A stretch of 64,000 nucleotides of DNA from Herminiimonas sp. (GTDB taxonomy: Bacteria > Pseudomonadota > Gammaproteobacteria > Burkholderiales > Burkholderiaceae_D): the NCBI GenBank assembly GCA_028292665.1, contig JAQGLW010000189.1:1-64000 (forward strand). The letters are read 5' to 3'. Shown here in pieces: positions 27,691-38,000 of this stretch; position 1 is the stretch's first letter; every line of letters begins with the position of its first letter. The notes beneath the pieces are model-generated. The model worked only from the letters and a program-made list of their open reading frames with translations. It did not search any database and had not been told where the DNA came from. The translations under genes and the position numbers were made by a program.

Positions 27691-27721
27691 AGGCTACACT
27701 TTCCCATAATGGCAAGGTCAA
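27691..27721 (-). promoter_or_regulatory. CueR-type promoter of copZ
   Basis: Minus strand: -35 TTGACC (27721-27716), a 19-bp spacer, and -10 TAGCCT (27696-27691). The over-long 19-bp spacer holds the dyad ACCTTGCC...GGGAAAGT, characteristic of promoters remodelled by MerR-family activators such as CueR. Confidence 0.75.
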
Positions 27722-27737
27722 GAACCGACTTATTTTA

Positions 27738-27884
27738 GAGCGGTTTTCGTATCAGTGTATGGGCGCTTTGGAGCGCATGGCGGCGTTGTTCGTCGCTTGT
27801 GTGGCTGGCCACACTGCGCTCCTCGCGCCTTGCCCTGCACCCCAAACCAACCCACATCACCCCACACTGATACGAAAACCGCTC
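27738..27884. mobile_element. MITE-like palindromic element in the copZ-copA regulatory region
   Basis: 147-bp element with perfect 21-bp terminal inverted repeats (GAGCGGTTTTCGTATCAGTGT at 27738-27758 and its complement at 27864-27884). It is flanked by TA on both sides (27736-27737, 27885-27886), as expected for a Tc1/mariner-IS630-type target duplication. The flanks read ATTT-TA and TA-AAAT, so the pre-insertion site would be ATTTTAAAAT. The interior contains the palindrome GTGTGGC/GCCACAC (27799-27814) and GGAGCGC/GCGCTCC, and no ORF. A second copy begins at 63958. Non-autonomous status is inferred from size. Confidence 0.8.
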
Positions 27885-27895
27885 TAAAATCGCTG

Positions 27896-27926
27896 TTGAC
27901 CTTACCATCGCTGGAAGGTCTATCGT
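27896..27926 (+). promoter_or_regulatory. CueR-type promoter of copA-cueR
   Basis: -35 TTGACC (27896-27901), 19-bp spacer, -10 TATCGT (27921-27926). The spacer carries GACCTTACC...GGAAGGTC, a close match to CueR boxes. Because the GTG at 27925 lies inside the -10 box, translation of copA must begin downstream, at the ATG 27952. Confidence 0.78.
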
Positions 27927-27951
27927 GAAGGTATCGCCACCGGAGAAATCT

Positions 27952-30165
27952 ATGGATACCGCTCTGAAATCTGATGTTGACGCTACGGACCTCACTTTCA
28001 AGGTCGACGGCATGACTTGCGCATCTTGTGTCTCGCGCGTCGAGAAAGCGTTGAAGAAAGTGCCCGGCGTATCGGAAGCATCGGTCAATCTTGCCACTGA
28101 AAAAGCACAGGTCAAGGCAACCGGCGCATCCGTGGAGGCGTTGATCGCAGCCGTGCAGAAAGCCGGTTACGAAGCGACCGTCGCCGCCGGCAGCACGGTC
28201 GGACAGGAAACGGAGCGTACCCTTCCGGCCTGGTGGCCTGTAGCCGCCTCGGCGCTGTTAAGCCTGCCGCTGGCCGCACCGATGCTTGGCTTGTTGTTCG
28301 GCCGGGACTGGATGCTTCCGGGATGGATTCAGCTCGTGCTGGCGACACCGGTGCAGTTCTGGCTCGGCGCACGCTTTTACAGTGCCGGCTGGAAAGCCGT
28401 TGTTGCGGGTTCGGGCAATATGGACCTGCTGGTCGCCGTCGGCACCAGTGCCGCTTACGGCCTGTCGGTTTACCTTTTCCTCGCCCACGGCGAACATGGC
28501 ATGACGCATCTGTACTTCGAGTCATCGGCGGTCGTCATTACGCTGGTTCTTCTCGGCAAATGGCTGGAAGCGCGCGCCAAGTACCAGACCGTATCCGCAA
28601 TTCGCGCGCTGGAGTCGTTACGCTCGTCCGTAGCCATTGTGCGTCGGGATGGCGCGGAGAACGAGTTGCCGGTGGCGGATGTCCGCGTTGGCGACATTGT
28701 CATCGTACGCCCGGGCGGCCACGTGCCTGTCGACGGCCGGGTTATCGAGGGCCGCAGTCATCTCGATGAATCGCTGCTGACCGGTGAAAGTTTGCCGGTC
28801 GCCAAGACGGTCGGGGACAGGGTGACCGGCGGCGCGGTGAACGCCGACGGGCTTCTCATTGTCGAAGCAACGGCCGTCGGCGGCGCGACGATGCTTTCGC
28901 ACATCATCAAACTGGTCGAAGACGCCCAGGCGGCAAAGGCGCCGATTCAGCGCCTGGTCGACCGGGTCAGCGCCGTCTTCGTTCCGGTGGTGTTGCTGAT
29001 TTCCGTCGTGACCTTCCTTGCCTGGGGCCTGCTGACCGGAGATTGGCAACAGGCGCTTCTGAACGCCGTCGCGGTGCAAGTCATCGCATGTCCGTGCGCT
29101 CTGGGACTGGCCACGCCGACATCCATCATGGCCGGAACCGGCGTTGCCGCCAAATACGGCATCCTTATCAAGGACGCCGGAGCCCTCGAAACAGCGCATG
29201 CGGTAACCGCTGTCGCGTTCGATAAAACCGGTACGCTGACGGAAGGGAAACCCGCCGTTGCGGCGATCGAAGGCGCAGCACAATCCGAGCGGCGCGTTCT
29301 CGAGCTGGCAGCGGCGGTTCAGCAATACAGCGATCATCCGCTGGCCAGGGCTGTCGAAGCGGAAGCGTCGAGGCGCGGGATCGCCTTGCTCCCGGTGTCG
29401 AATGCCAAGGCGCTGCCGGGGCGCGGCGTGCAGGCTGATGTCGACGGCGTCACGGTCTTTCTGGGCAACCGGCGGCTCATGCGCGAGATGGGCCTGCCGG
29501 CAACCGGGATGGACGATAGGGCGGGCGCACACGAGAACGCCGGCCGCACGGTATCCTGGCTTGCGGTCAAGACGGCGAACGGCATTGAACTGGCCGGACT
29601 GCTTGCCTTCGGCGATACGCTGAAGGCTTCTGCAAAAGAGGCCGTGTCGCGGCTCGCGCAAATGGGCATTGCATCGATCATGCTTACCGGCGATAACCGC
29701 GGAAGTGCCAAAGCCGTAGCGTCGGCCGCAGGCATCGCTGACTTCAGGGCGGAAGTGCTCCCTGCCGATAAGGCAAGTATCGTTGCGGAGCTGAAAAGAG
29801 GCGGCCTGAAAGTCGCAATGGTCGGCGACGGCATCAACGACGCGCCGGCGCTTGCCGCGGCAGACGTCGGCATCGCGATGTCCACCGGCACCGACGTGGC
29901 GATGCATACGGCCGGCATCACGTTAATGCGCGGCGACCCGGCGCTGGTTGCGGACGCCATCGACATTTCAAAAAGGACTTACAGCAAAATCCGCCAGAAC
30001 CTGGGGTGGGCATTCATTTACAACATCGTCGGCATTCCGCTCGCGGCCTTCGGTTACCTGAATCCCGTCATCGCCGGCGCGGCGATGGCATTCAGCAGCG
30101 TGAGCGTCGTGTCGAATGCATTGCTGCTTCGCGGCTGGAAGCCGAAACAAGCATTGGGAGAATAA
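27952..30165 (+). CDS. copA: Cu(I)-exporting P1B-type ATPase CopA
   Basis: 737 residues from the ATG at 27952 (GGAGA upstream; an upstream GTG falls within the -10 box). It exports Cu(I) from the cytosol. One N-terminal HMA domain carries Cys23 and Cys26 in GMTCASC. The membrane CPC motif is IACPCALG (Cys380, Cys382), the phosphorylation site is DKTGT (Asp424), and the actuator motif is LLTGES. YSDHPLA (P1B-specific HP) and GDGINDAPA are also present. It forms an operon with cueR, with 2 nt between them. Confidence 0.96.
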   Translation: MDTALKSDVDATDLTFKVDGMTCASCVSRVEKALKKVPGVSEASVNLATEKAQVKATGASVEALIAAVQKAGYEATVAAGSTVGQETERTLPAWWPVAASALLSLPLAAPMLGLLFGRDWMLPGWIQLVLATPVQFWLGARFYSAGWKAVVAGSGNMDLLVAVGTSAAYGLSVYLFLAHGEHGMTHLYFESSAVVITLVLLGKWLEARAKYQTVSAIRALESLRSSVAIVRRDGAENELPVADVRVGDIVIVRPGGHVPVDGRVIEGRSHLDESLLTGESLPVAKTVGDRVTGGAVNADGLLIVEATAVGGATMLSHIIKLVEDAQAAKAPIQRLVDRVSAVFVPVVLLISVVTFLAWGLLTGDWQQALLNAVAVQVIACPCALGLATPTSIMAGTGVAAKYGILIKDAGALETAHAVTAVAFDKTGTLTEGKPAVAAIEGAAQSERRVLELAAAVQQYSDHPLARAVEAEASRRGIALLPVSNAKALPGRGVQADVDGVTVFLGNRRLMREMGLPATGMDDRAGAHENAGRTVSWLAVKTANGIELAGLLAFGDTLKASAKEAVSRLAQMGIASIMLTGDNRGSAKAVASAAGIADFRAEVLPADKASIVAELKRGGLKVAMVGDGINDAPALAAADVGIAMSTGTDVAMHTAGITLMRGDPALVADAIDISKRTYSKIRQNLGWAFIYNIVGIPLAAFGYLNPVIAGAAMAFSSVSVVSNALLLRGWKPKQALGE

Positions 30166-30167
30166 TC

Positions 30168-30566
30168 ATGAATATCGGGCAGGCGGCAGAAGCCTCCGGC
30201 GTTACCTCGAAGATGATTCGCTATTACGAAGGCATCGGGCTCATTGCCGAAGCGGACCGGACGGATTCCGGCTATCGCCAGTACAGCGAGAACGAGGTGC
30301 AGACGCTTCGTTTTATCAAGCGCTCGCGCGACCTCGGATTTTCGATCGACCGTATCAAAACCTTGTTGAGCCTTTGGGAAAACAGGAATCGGAAAAGCGC
30401 GGATGTGAAAAAACTGGCTCGCCAGTACATTGCAGAACTCGACCGGGACATCGAAAAACTCCAGTCGATTCGCGACCAGCTTCAACGCATGGCAGCCTGC
30501 TGTCATGGGGACAGCAGGCCGGAATGCCCCATTATTGAAGATCTTGCGCGGAGGTCGTTCCGTTGA
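30168..30566 (+). CDS. cueR: MerR-family copper-responsive regulator CueR
   Basis: 132 residues. The N-terminal winged helix (MNIGQAAEASGVTSKMIRYYEGIGLI) is followed by a dimerisation helix. The metal loop CHGDSRPEC (Cys, seven residues, Cys) matches the Cys112/Cys120 pair that binds Cu(I), Ag(I) or Au(I) in E. coli CueR. It should activate the 19-bp-spacer promoters of copA and copZ. The last residues (about ARRSFR) are read out of frame through the start of a decayed neighbouring gene, so the native C-terminus may have been replaced. Confidence 0.93.
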   Translation: MNIGQAAEASGVTSKMIRYYEGIGLIAEADRTDSGYRQYSENEVQTLRFIKRSRDLGFSIDRIKTLLSLWENRNRKSADVKKLARQYIAELDRDIEKLQSIRDQLQRMAACCHGDSRPECPIIEDLARRSFR

Positions 30567-30721
30567 AGCAAGGCGACGCCGTCGTATTCGCCGTCCGTCG
30601 CCCGGTCGGTGCAGGACATGTGCGGTATGGCATGTATCGGCTCAATCTGCGCAGCGGCGTGAACTGTCTGCGCTCGGGGTATAGCCATACGGTTGGTATT
30701 ATTTTCCATGATGCAACCTGA
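30554..30721 (+). pseudogene. C-terminal remnant of a 2OG-Fe(II) oxygenase
   Basis: Reading frame 2 from 30554 to the TGA at 30719-30721 gives VVPLKQGDAVVFAVRRPVG, then VRYGMYRLNLRSGVNCL, then RSGYSHTVGIIFHDAT. From memory this is the C-terminal end of the COG3826-type 2OG-Fe(II) oxygenases often found beside alkylation-repair genes. No start codon or N-terminal part exists. The 5' end merges into the end of cueR, so a deletion joined the two. It lies just upstream of alkB. The family assignment is by recall and unverified. Confidence 0.5.
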
Positions 30722-30731
30722 AAACCATGCA

Positions 30732-31385
30732 ATGACAATGAGTCTGTTCGAAGACGCGGAGCAAGGCCGGAGCCGGCGAGAAGAGCTGTGCTCCGGCGCG
30801 GTCGTGCTGCGCCGCTTCGCGCTCTCTGATGAAACGGCAATCCTGGCGGCGCTGGACGGTCTGATGGCCGAAGCGCCGCTTCGCCATATGGTTACGCCCG
30901 GCGGCTTTCGCATGTCGGTGGCGATGACGAACTGCGGTTCCTGGGGCTGGGTCACGGATAACACCGGCTACCGTTACGATGCCATCGATCCGCAGAGCGG
31001 CAAGCCTTGGCCCGGCATGCCCGACGTGTTCGCGAAACTGGCGCAGGAGGCCGCTGCGGATGCCGGCTTTGAAGGTTTCGTACCCGACGCATGCCTGATT
31101 AATCGCTATGCGCCGGGCGCACGCCTGTCTTTGCATCAGGACAAGAACGAGCGTGACTTCGGCGCGCCTATCGTTTCAGTGTCGCTTGGCATTCCGGCCG
31201 TCTTTCTGTTCGGCGGCTCGCGGCGGGAGGAAAAGGCCATGCGCGTTCGGTTGACGCATGGCGATGTAGTGGTGTGGGGCGGACCGGCAAGGCTGCGTTA
31301 CCACGGTGTGCTGCCTCTTAAAGAGGACTATCACCCGCTGACCGGCGGGCATCGTATCAACCTGACATTCCGCAAGGCAGCCTGA
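30732..31385 (+). CDS. alkB: DNA oxidative demethylase AlkB
   Basis: 217 residues from the ATG at 30732; ATGs at 30708, 30711 and 30738 are alternatives and none has a good Shine-Dalgarno. A 2OG-Fe(II) dioxygenase that repairs 1-methyladenine and 3-methylcytosine. Hallmarks: HMVTPGGFRMSVAMTNCG, PDACLINRYAPGARLSLHQDKNERD with the iron-binding H-x-D, RYHGVLPL with the distal His, and INLTFR with the 2OG-binding Arg. Length matches E. coli AlkB (216). Other adaptive-response genes (ada, alkA) are absent. Confidence 0.95.
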   Translation: MTMSLFEDAEQGRSRREELCSGAVVLRRFALSDETAILAALDGLMAEAPLRHMVTPGGFRMSVAMTNCGSWGWVTDNTGYRYDAIDPQSGKPWPGMPDVFAKLAQEAAADAGFEGFVPDACLINRYAPGARLSLHQDKNERDFGAPIVSVSLGIPAVFLFGGSRREEKAMRVRLTHGDVVVWGGPARLRYHGVLPLKEDYHPLTGGHRINLTFRKAA

Positions 31386-31509
31386 GTTCAAAGGACGACA
31401 ATTCAACTCGCCGGCCTTGAATTGCCGTACCGGATTTTCCGCTTGTTTTCAGGCATGACTGCCTCATAATGCCGATGGCGGATATTTCGATCATGACGGA
31501 GCATGTGCG

Positions 31510-32190
31510 ATGCTGAAAATAAAAAATTTGATCGTGCAGAACAAGGGGTTCCTGTTTTTTTTATGCGGCATGATCATCGTCCGCAGTGCGGTGGCCGATT
31601 GGTATGGCGTGCCTTCGAGCTCGATGTATCCGACGTTGCTGATCGGCGACCGGATTGTGTCGAACCGGCTGGCTTACGATGTAAAAATTCCTTTTACCGA
31701 TGTCATCGTGAAGCGTATCGCCGATCCGCAGCGCGGCGATATCGTGACTTTCATATCGCCCGAAGACGGCAACCGCCTGGTCAAACGCTTGATCGGCTTG
31801 CCGGGCGACATGATAGAAATGCGCAACGAGCGGCTGATCGTCAACGGCATCGAAGCATCGTATGCGCCTGCCGCCGCCGATGCCGCAACTCACCTGGCGC
31901 CCGATTATCGGGGACAGCAACTGGTGTTGAAAGAACAGCTTCTCGGAAGGCAGCGACGCATCATCGTGACGCCGCAGCGAACAGCGATGCGCTCGTTCGG
32001 TCCTGTCGTGGTTCCCGAGGGCGAGTACCTGATGCTCGGGGATAACCGCGACAACAGCAAGGATTCGAGGTATATCGGCTTCGTCAAGCGGGAACTGTTG
32101 ACGGGACAGGTCAAGCGCGTCGTGTTTTCACTCGATACAGACAGGTATTTTTTGCCGCGGATCGAACGCTTCGGGATATCCCTGCTGTAG
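31510..32190 (+). CDS. Signal peptidase I
   Basis: 226 residues with one N-terminal membrane segment (about 13-28). The catalytic Ser is in VPSSSMYPTLLIGD, the general-base Lys in RLVKRLIGLPGD, and box E reads MLGDNRDNSKDSRYIG. It cleaves exported proteins at the outer face of the inner membrane. It is shorter than housekeeping LepB (324 aa in E. coli) and is not next to lepA/rnc, so it may be a second, accessory peptidase; hence no symbol is given. It converges on glnE with 39 nt between stops. Confidence 0.9.
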   Translation: MLKIKNLIVQNKGFLFFLCGMIIVRSAVADWYGVPSSSMYPTLLIGDRIVSNRLAYDVKIPFTDVIVKRIADPQRGDIVTFISPEDGNRLVKRLIGLPGDMIEMRNERLIVNGIEASYAPAAADAATHLAPDYRGQQLVLKEQLLGRQRRIIVTPQRTAMRSFGPVVVPEGEYLMLGDNRDNSKDSRYIGFVKRELLTGQVKRVVFSLDTDRYFLPRIERFGISLL

Positions 32191-32229
32191 GAAGCGCAGA
32201 ATGCCTGCGCTTCGTGTGCGCAATCGAGC

Positions 32230-35019
32230 TCAGCCGAAAATTTCACTCCAAAGCCGCCGGACCTCTGCGGATTCCGCGGCTACCCGCTTCATGTCGACCC
32301 GGGCCCGCTCCGCTCCCTGCAGCCTGATCTGATGCTGCAGCTTGCGAAACGCACGATACGCATCGGCGGCATTTGCCGCCAGCTCCCGGGTGATCAATCC
32401 CAGTTCTCCGCACAATTTCAGCAATGCGATATTGCCGATATCGGCCGTCAGTTGCGGATATTGCGCAGCGAAGCGCAGCACCAGAAATTGCACGATGAAT
32501 TCGATATCGATCATGCCGCCCGCGTCATGCTTGAGATCGAACAACTCTGAACGGTTCGGATGAGCATCCTGCATTTTTTTGCGCATGGACCTGATTTCCT
32601 GCTTCAATACCGGCTCATCGCGCGGCTGGCGCAACACTGTTTCGCGAAGCGCCTCAAACCGTGTGCCGATGGATGCGTCGCCTGCGCAGAAGCGGGCGCG
32701 CGTCAGCGCCTGATGTTCCCATAGCCATGCCGATCCTGTCTGGTATTTTGCGAACGCTGAAAAGGGCGAGGCCAGCAAGCCGCTGGCGCCGTCCGGACGC
32801 AATGCAATGTCGATATCGAACAGGATGCCGGCCGGCGTATGGCTGGTCATCCAGGTGATGAAGCGCTGCGCCAGCCTGGCATAGAGCGCCGGCGCCTCGG
32901 GATGATCGTCGTCGTACAAAAAGATGACATCGAGATCCGATGCGTAGCCGAGTTCCTTGCCGCCGAGTTTGCCGTAGGCGATTACCGCGAATTTCGGAAT
33001 GTCGCGATGCCGGTCCCGGACCGTTTGCCACGCCGCCTGCACAGTCGCAGCGACCAATATATCCGCCAGCGCGGACAAATGATCGGCCAGCCGTTCGACC
33101 GTCAGCTCGCCTTCGATATCCTGCGCCAGCAAACGTATCAGTTGCGCGTGATGCATTTCGCGCAGGGTATCCATCTGGCGTTCGGTATCGCCCGGCGCAG
33201 CATCGAGCTGCAGTCGGCATTCTTCCGCAAAGGCAATCCAGTCGGGCGGCGATTTGAGCGTCCTGTCGTCCAGCAACTCGTCCAGCAGAAGAGGATGACG
33301 CGTAAGGTATTTTGCGGCCCAGTCGCTCGCGCTCATCATGCGGATTACCCGTTCCAGCGCATGCGGATATTCGGTAAGAAGCGCAAGGTAGGCGGCGCGG
33401 CGGGCGATCGCTTCGAAGAAATCCAGCAGGCGGCCGAGCGTTGCCGATTGCGCGCCGGCGATTTTCGCAATGATCGGCAAGGCGGCATTGATCAGCGCCG
33501 CCAGTCTGGTGCGGCTGGTTTCCGGTAAAGCCTGCAAACGAGGAGATTGCCATGTCGACGACAGGCGCCGGGCTGCAGCCGGCACCTCATCGAATCCCGA
33601 CACGGTCAGATGGGCCTCGATCGTTTCAACGCTGTCGGTGTCGGATAGTGCCGCGATCGTTTTGGAATTGTCCGATGCCTGCTCGCCGGAAGACTGGCCG
33701 TTTTTCTTGTCGCTGAAGATTGCATCGAATTGCATGGCCACGATCGCACGATGTGATTCCAGCTCGCCGGACAACGACAGCTCATCCGGGAATCCCATCA
33801 TCTGCGCGATTGCCAGCCGGTCGGCTTCGTTTGCCGGCAACGTGTGGGTTTGCGCATCGTCCAGATATTGCAGCCGGTGTTCCAGATTGCGCAGGAAGGT
33901 ATAGGCCTGCAGCAGTTGTTCCACCACTTCGGCGGTCAGCAGCCGTTTTTCCGCCAGCGTGCGCAACGTGCCGCGCGTTGACCGGTCCCTCAATGCGGTA
34001 TCGCGTCCGCCGCGGATCAGCTGGAATACTTGTGCCAGGAATTCGATTTCGCGGATGCCGCCGCGACCCAGCTTCACATTGTTGCTGCGGCCGGGATGGC
34101 GTGTCTCCTGGCGCGTTACTTCGGCGCGGATTTGCGCATGCATGCTGCGCATCGCGTCGATCGAACCGTAGTCCAGGTAGCGCCGGTAAACGAAGGGCCG
34201 GATGATGGCTTCCAGCGCGTCGATATCCGCCTGGCGCCCGGTCACCGCGCGCGCCTTGACCCATGCATAGCGTTCCCATTCGCGTCCTTGCACAATCAGG
34301 TATTCCTCGACCATGCCGAAGCTTGCGACCAGCGGACCGGATGCGCCGTTGGGCCGCAGCGCCATGTCGACGCGAAACGTGAAACCGTCTTCGGTGATGG
34401 TCGACAACGCATCGATCAGCTTCTTGCCGAGCCGGGTAAAGAATTCATGATTCGACAGCGGACGCTGGTCCGGCAACGTCGCCTGCGTTTCGCCATCTTC
34501 CGGATAGGTGAAAATGAGGTCTATATCGGACGATACATTGAGCTCGCGGCCGCCGAGCTTGCCCATGCCCAGCACGATCAGTTCCTGCGGGTTGCCGGAT
34601 TCCTCGCCGATCGGCGTGCCGTGGATAGCGATCATGTCCGCCGCAAGCGCGGCAAGATGAGTCTGTACGGCGAAATCGGCAAATGCAGACATGGTTTCGA
34701 CCACTTCGGCCAGATCGGCCCGGCCACCCAGATCGCGCGCAATCAGCGTGGCGACAACCAGATTGCGCAGGCGGCGCATTGCGCCCGGCAACGGTATTCC
34801 GCGATCTGTTTCATTTTGTAATACTTGAGCAAAAATGGCCGGGCTCAGCGATAATCCGGCAAGGCCGGCCACCATGCCGGCGCGAGCGGCGTCCGCGTTT
34901 ATCCAGCGCATGTAGAACCGCGAAGTATGAATGCTGGTCAAAGGAAAATCGGGCACAAGTGGAGGAAAAGGTATTTTAGGCTTTTTTAGATACTGCGGCG
35001 TCAATATGCCATGATCCAT
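32230..35019 (-). CDS. glnE: Bifunctional glutamine-synthetase adenylyltransferase/adenylyl-removing enzyme
   Basis: 929 residues, typical GlnE size. Two nucleotidyltransferase domains are visible. The N-terminal deadenylylation domain has GMGKLGGRELNVSSDIDLIF (151-170). The C-terminal adenylylation domain begins YGKLGGKELGYASDLDVIFLY at about 682. Companion motifs are VDMALRPNGASGPL and DIALRPDGASGLL. It switches glutamine synthetase off or on in response to PII. It is transcribed away from yhdP with a 70-nt divergent gap. Confidence 0.96.
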   Translation of the reverse strand: MDHGILTPQYLKKPKIPFPPLVPDFPLTSIHTSRFYMRWINADAARAGMVAGLAGLSLSPAIFAQVLQNETDRGIPLPGAMRRLRNLVVATLIARDLGGRADLAEVVETMSAFADFAVQTHLAALAADMIAIHGTPIGEESGNPQELIVLGMGKLGGRELNVSSDIDLIFTYPEDGETQATLPDQRPLSNHEFFTRLGKKLIDALSTITEDGFTFRVDMALRPNGASGPLVASFGMVEEYLIVQGREWERYAWVKARAVTGRQADIDALEAIIRPFVYRRYLDYGSIDAMRSMHAQIRAEVTRQETRHPGRSNNVKLGRGGIREIEFLAQVFQLIRGGRDTALRDRSTRGTLRTLAEKRLLTAEVVEQLLQAYTFLRNLEHRLQYLDDAQTHTLPANEADRLAIAQMMGFPDELSLSGELESHRAIVAMQFDAIFSDKKNGQSSGEQASDNSKTIAALSDTDSVETIEAHLTVSGFDEVPAAARRLSSTWQSPRLQALPETSRTRLAALINAALPIIAKIAGAQSATLGRLLDFFEAIARRAAYLALLTEYPHALERVIRMMSASDWAAKYLTRHPLLLDELLDDRTLKSPPDWIAFAEECRLQLDAAPGDTERQMDTLREMHHAQLIRLLAQDIEGELTVERLADHLSALADILVAATVQAAWQTVRDRHRDIPKFAVIAYGKLGGKELGYASDLDVIFLYDDDHPEAPALYARLAQRFITWMTSHTPAGILFDIDIALRPDGASGLLASPFSAFAKYQTGSAWLWEHQALTRARFCAGDASIGTRFEALRETVLRQPRDEPVLKQEIRSMRKKMQDAHPNRSELFDLKHDAGGMIDIEFIVQFLVLRFAAQYPQLTADIGNIALLKLCGELGLITRELAANAADAYRAFRKLQHQIRLQGAERARVDMKRVAAESAEVRRLWSEIFG

Positions 35020-35089
35020 GCGAACATTGCATTTTCGATTGTCATTTGATTCATTTATACGCCGAGTTGTTTATTTCCCTTTCTGATTG

Positions 35090-38000
35090 ATGTCTATCGA
35101 CCAATACAGTGCCGCCCGGACAAGGGGCCGCGTCGCCGCATGCTGGCGCGCGGTTCAGGACGGATATCGCATTGCCAATACCGTGACTCATCATGCGCTT
35201 GGTGCGCTGGTGACATTTTCGGTAATTGCCTATTTCCTGTTCTGCACGATATTTCTGGTATTGCGTTATGTAGTGCTGCCCAATATCGATTTTTACAAGC
35301 CACAGGTCGAGCAAATGGTCACGCACGCAATCGGCCGGCCGGTATCGATCGCCACGATTCATGCATCCTGGCGCGGCTTGAGGCCGCATTTATTGTTGAA
35401 TAACGTTGTGATCCACGACAAGGAAGGCGATCAGGCGCTGAGTTTGCCGAAGGTGTCGGCGACGTTGTCATGGTGGTCGCTGGCCGCTGCGGACTTGCGG
35501 CTGTATTCGCTGGAAATCAGCCGCCCGGACATGGATGTCGAACGCGACAAGGACGGCAATCTTTTTGTCGCCGGCATTTTGATAGACCGTCATAAAAGCG
35601 ACAATGGCACAGGATTGGACTGGTTATTGTCGCAACGGGAAATCGTCATTCGCGATGGATGGGTGCGCTGGAACGATGCGATGCGCGGCGCGCCCGAACT
35701 GGTCTTGAACGGTGTGGATCTCGTGCTGCATAACCAATGGCAGAATCACCAGTTTGCGCTGAAGGCAACGCCGCCGCCGGCGCTTGCCGCACCAATCGAC
35801 GTGCGTGCCGATTTCAATCATCCGGCTTTTGCGCAAAAGATTTCCGACGCCTCGCAATGGAAAGGCACGGTATACGCCGACTGGCGGGACACCGATCTGG
35901 CGGTCTGGAAAACCTATTTCGATTATCCGATAGAGATGCAGCAAGGAAAAGGTTCGGTGCGCGCGTGGCTCGATTTCGATCGGGCGCATATTGCAGACTT
36001 CACTGCCGACCTGACGCTGTCTAACGTATCGGCCCGTTTGCGCAACGATTTGCAGTTATTGAGCCTGGCGCAGGTCAACGGACGGGTGTCGGCCCGCGAA
36101 GAAATTAACGGAACCAAAGACGGCACGTTTTCTTTCGGGGCTCGGGGCCATGCCATTGCGCTCACCGATTTTTCGCTCGAGACGATGGACGGACTGAAGC
36201 TGCCGTCGACAACGATCAGCGAAACGTTTATTGCAGCCTCCGGGGATCGGCCTGAAAAGACCGAGATCAAGGCAACGGCGCTCGATCTGCATACGCTGGC
36301 CAATTTTGTCGGACATCTTCCATTGTCAGCCACGCAGCGGCAGATGCTGGTCGATTTTTCACCGCGCGGCCAGTTGAAGGATTTTTCCGCGCAGTGGCAG
36401 GGCGCGTATCCGGACATCTCATCGTATAACATCAAGGGACAATTCACCGGTTTGACGATGAATGCGCGGGCGCCTCGCCCGGCCAGGGCAAAGGACGGAA
36501 AAGTCCCGGCGCAGGCGGCATTGCCGGGCATCCCGGGCTTTGATAATTTGACCGGCCGGGTCGATGCCAGCGACCAGGGCGGCACATTCACTCTCGCTTC
36601 CGAAAAGCTGATAGTCCGTTTGCCCGGCTACTTCGCCGATCCGGTTCTGCCTTTCGACCGGTTGAACATGCAGGCGAAATGGGCACTGCAAGACAAGAAC
36701 AAGCTTCTGTTTCAAATCGAGAAAATGGATTTCTTGCAGGATGGCGTGGCGGGATCGGTGTCCAGCAAGCATTTGATGCCGCTTGGGGAGTCGCAGGGCA
36801 AGCCGTTGGGAACGATCGACTTGTCCGCGAAAATCTCTGCGTTCGATTTCAAGAAGATAGGCCGCTATCTGCCGCTGCATACGCCTGAAAAACTGCGCAA
36901 CTGGCTGACCGGCGCGCTGGAAGGCGGTAATGCGCAAGACGTCGCCGTCACGATCAAAGGCGATCTGGCGAATTTCCCGTTTCGTACGGAGCGGCCGACC
37001 GACAAGCCGACGGGCCAGTTTTCGGTCACCGGCAAGATCGACAACGGCAAATTGAATTACACACCCGGCAGATTCGCCAAAGATGAAAAGTCGCCGCTTT
37101 GGCCGCAGCTCGAAGAGATCAAGGGAACCTTTGCAATCGATCGCTCACGCCTGGAAATCAAGGCGGACAGCGCCAGAACGAACGGCGTCGCGCTATCGAA
37201 AGTGGAAGCGGCGATTCCCGATCTGCTGTCGGGAGACAGCGTGCTCGATATCGACGGCAATGCCGCCGGTTCTCTGCAGAATTTTGTGGATTTCACCAAC
37301 AACAGTCCGGTTTCCGATTGGATCGCCCGCTTTACCGAGGAAACGAAGGCGAGCGGCAATGCAAGGCTCTTGCTGAAATTGCAGTTGCCGCTGGCGCGGC
37401 TGACCGAATCCAGGGTGCAGGGAACGCTGCAGTTTGCGAATAATAACGTGACGCTGCAAAACCTGATGCCGCCGATACTGCAAACGAACGGCGAGTTGAA
37501 ATTTCACGAAAAGGGATTCGAGCTGAACGGCATCAAGGGCGGTTTTCTGGGCGGCCCGGTTGCAATATCCGGCGGCACCCAGCATGACGGCACGACGGCG
37601 GTCAAAGCCGAGGGCAGCCTGTCTTCCGAAGGCTTGCGTAAAACATATCCGGGATCGGCGCCGCAACGGCTGTTGCAGCGTATCACCGGCAGTACACGCT
37701 ATAGCGCATTGATCAATGTGAAAAAGCAGCATCCCGAGATCACGGTCGAGTCGAGCCTGCAAGGCATTGCAATTGATTTTCCAGCGCCGTTGCACAAGGC
37801 AGCCGGTGAAAGCCTGCCGCTCAAATTCGAACTGACGGACGCGGCATCCGACGACGTATCGGTCCTGCGCGATGAAATCAGGTTATCGTTGGGAAATGCT
37901 ATCGCCGCGCGTTATTCGCGTCAGAAATCGCTGGAAAAAAATGCCTCGTGGCAGGTTGTGCGGGGCGGCATCGGCGTCAATGTGCCTGCGCCGCAGCCGG

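Noticed and set aside
27925-27951. GTG start for copA at 27925
   Set aside because: It lies inside the -10 box of the CueR-type promoter, so the transcript cannot contain it; the ATG at 27952 has its own GGAGA.
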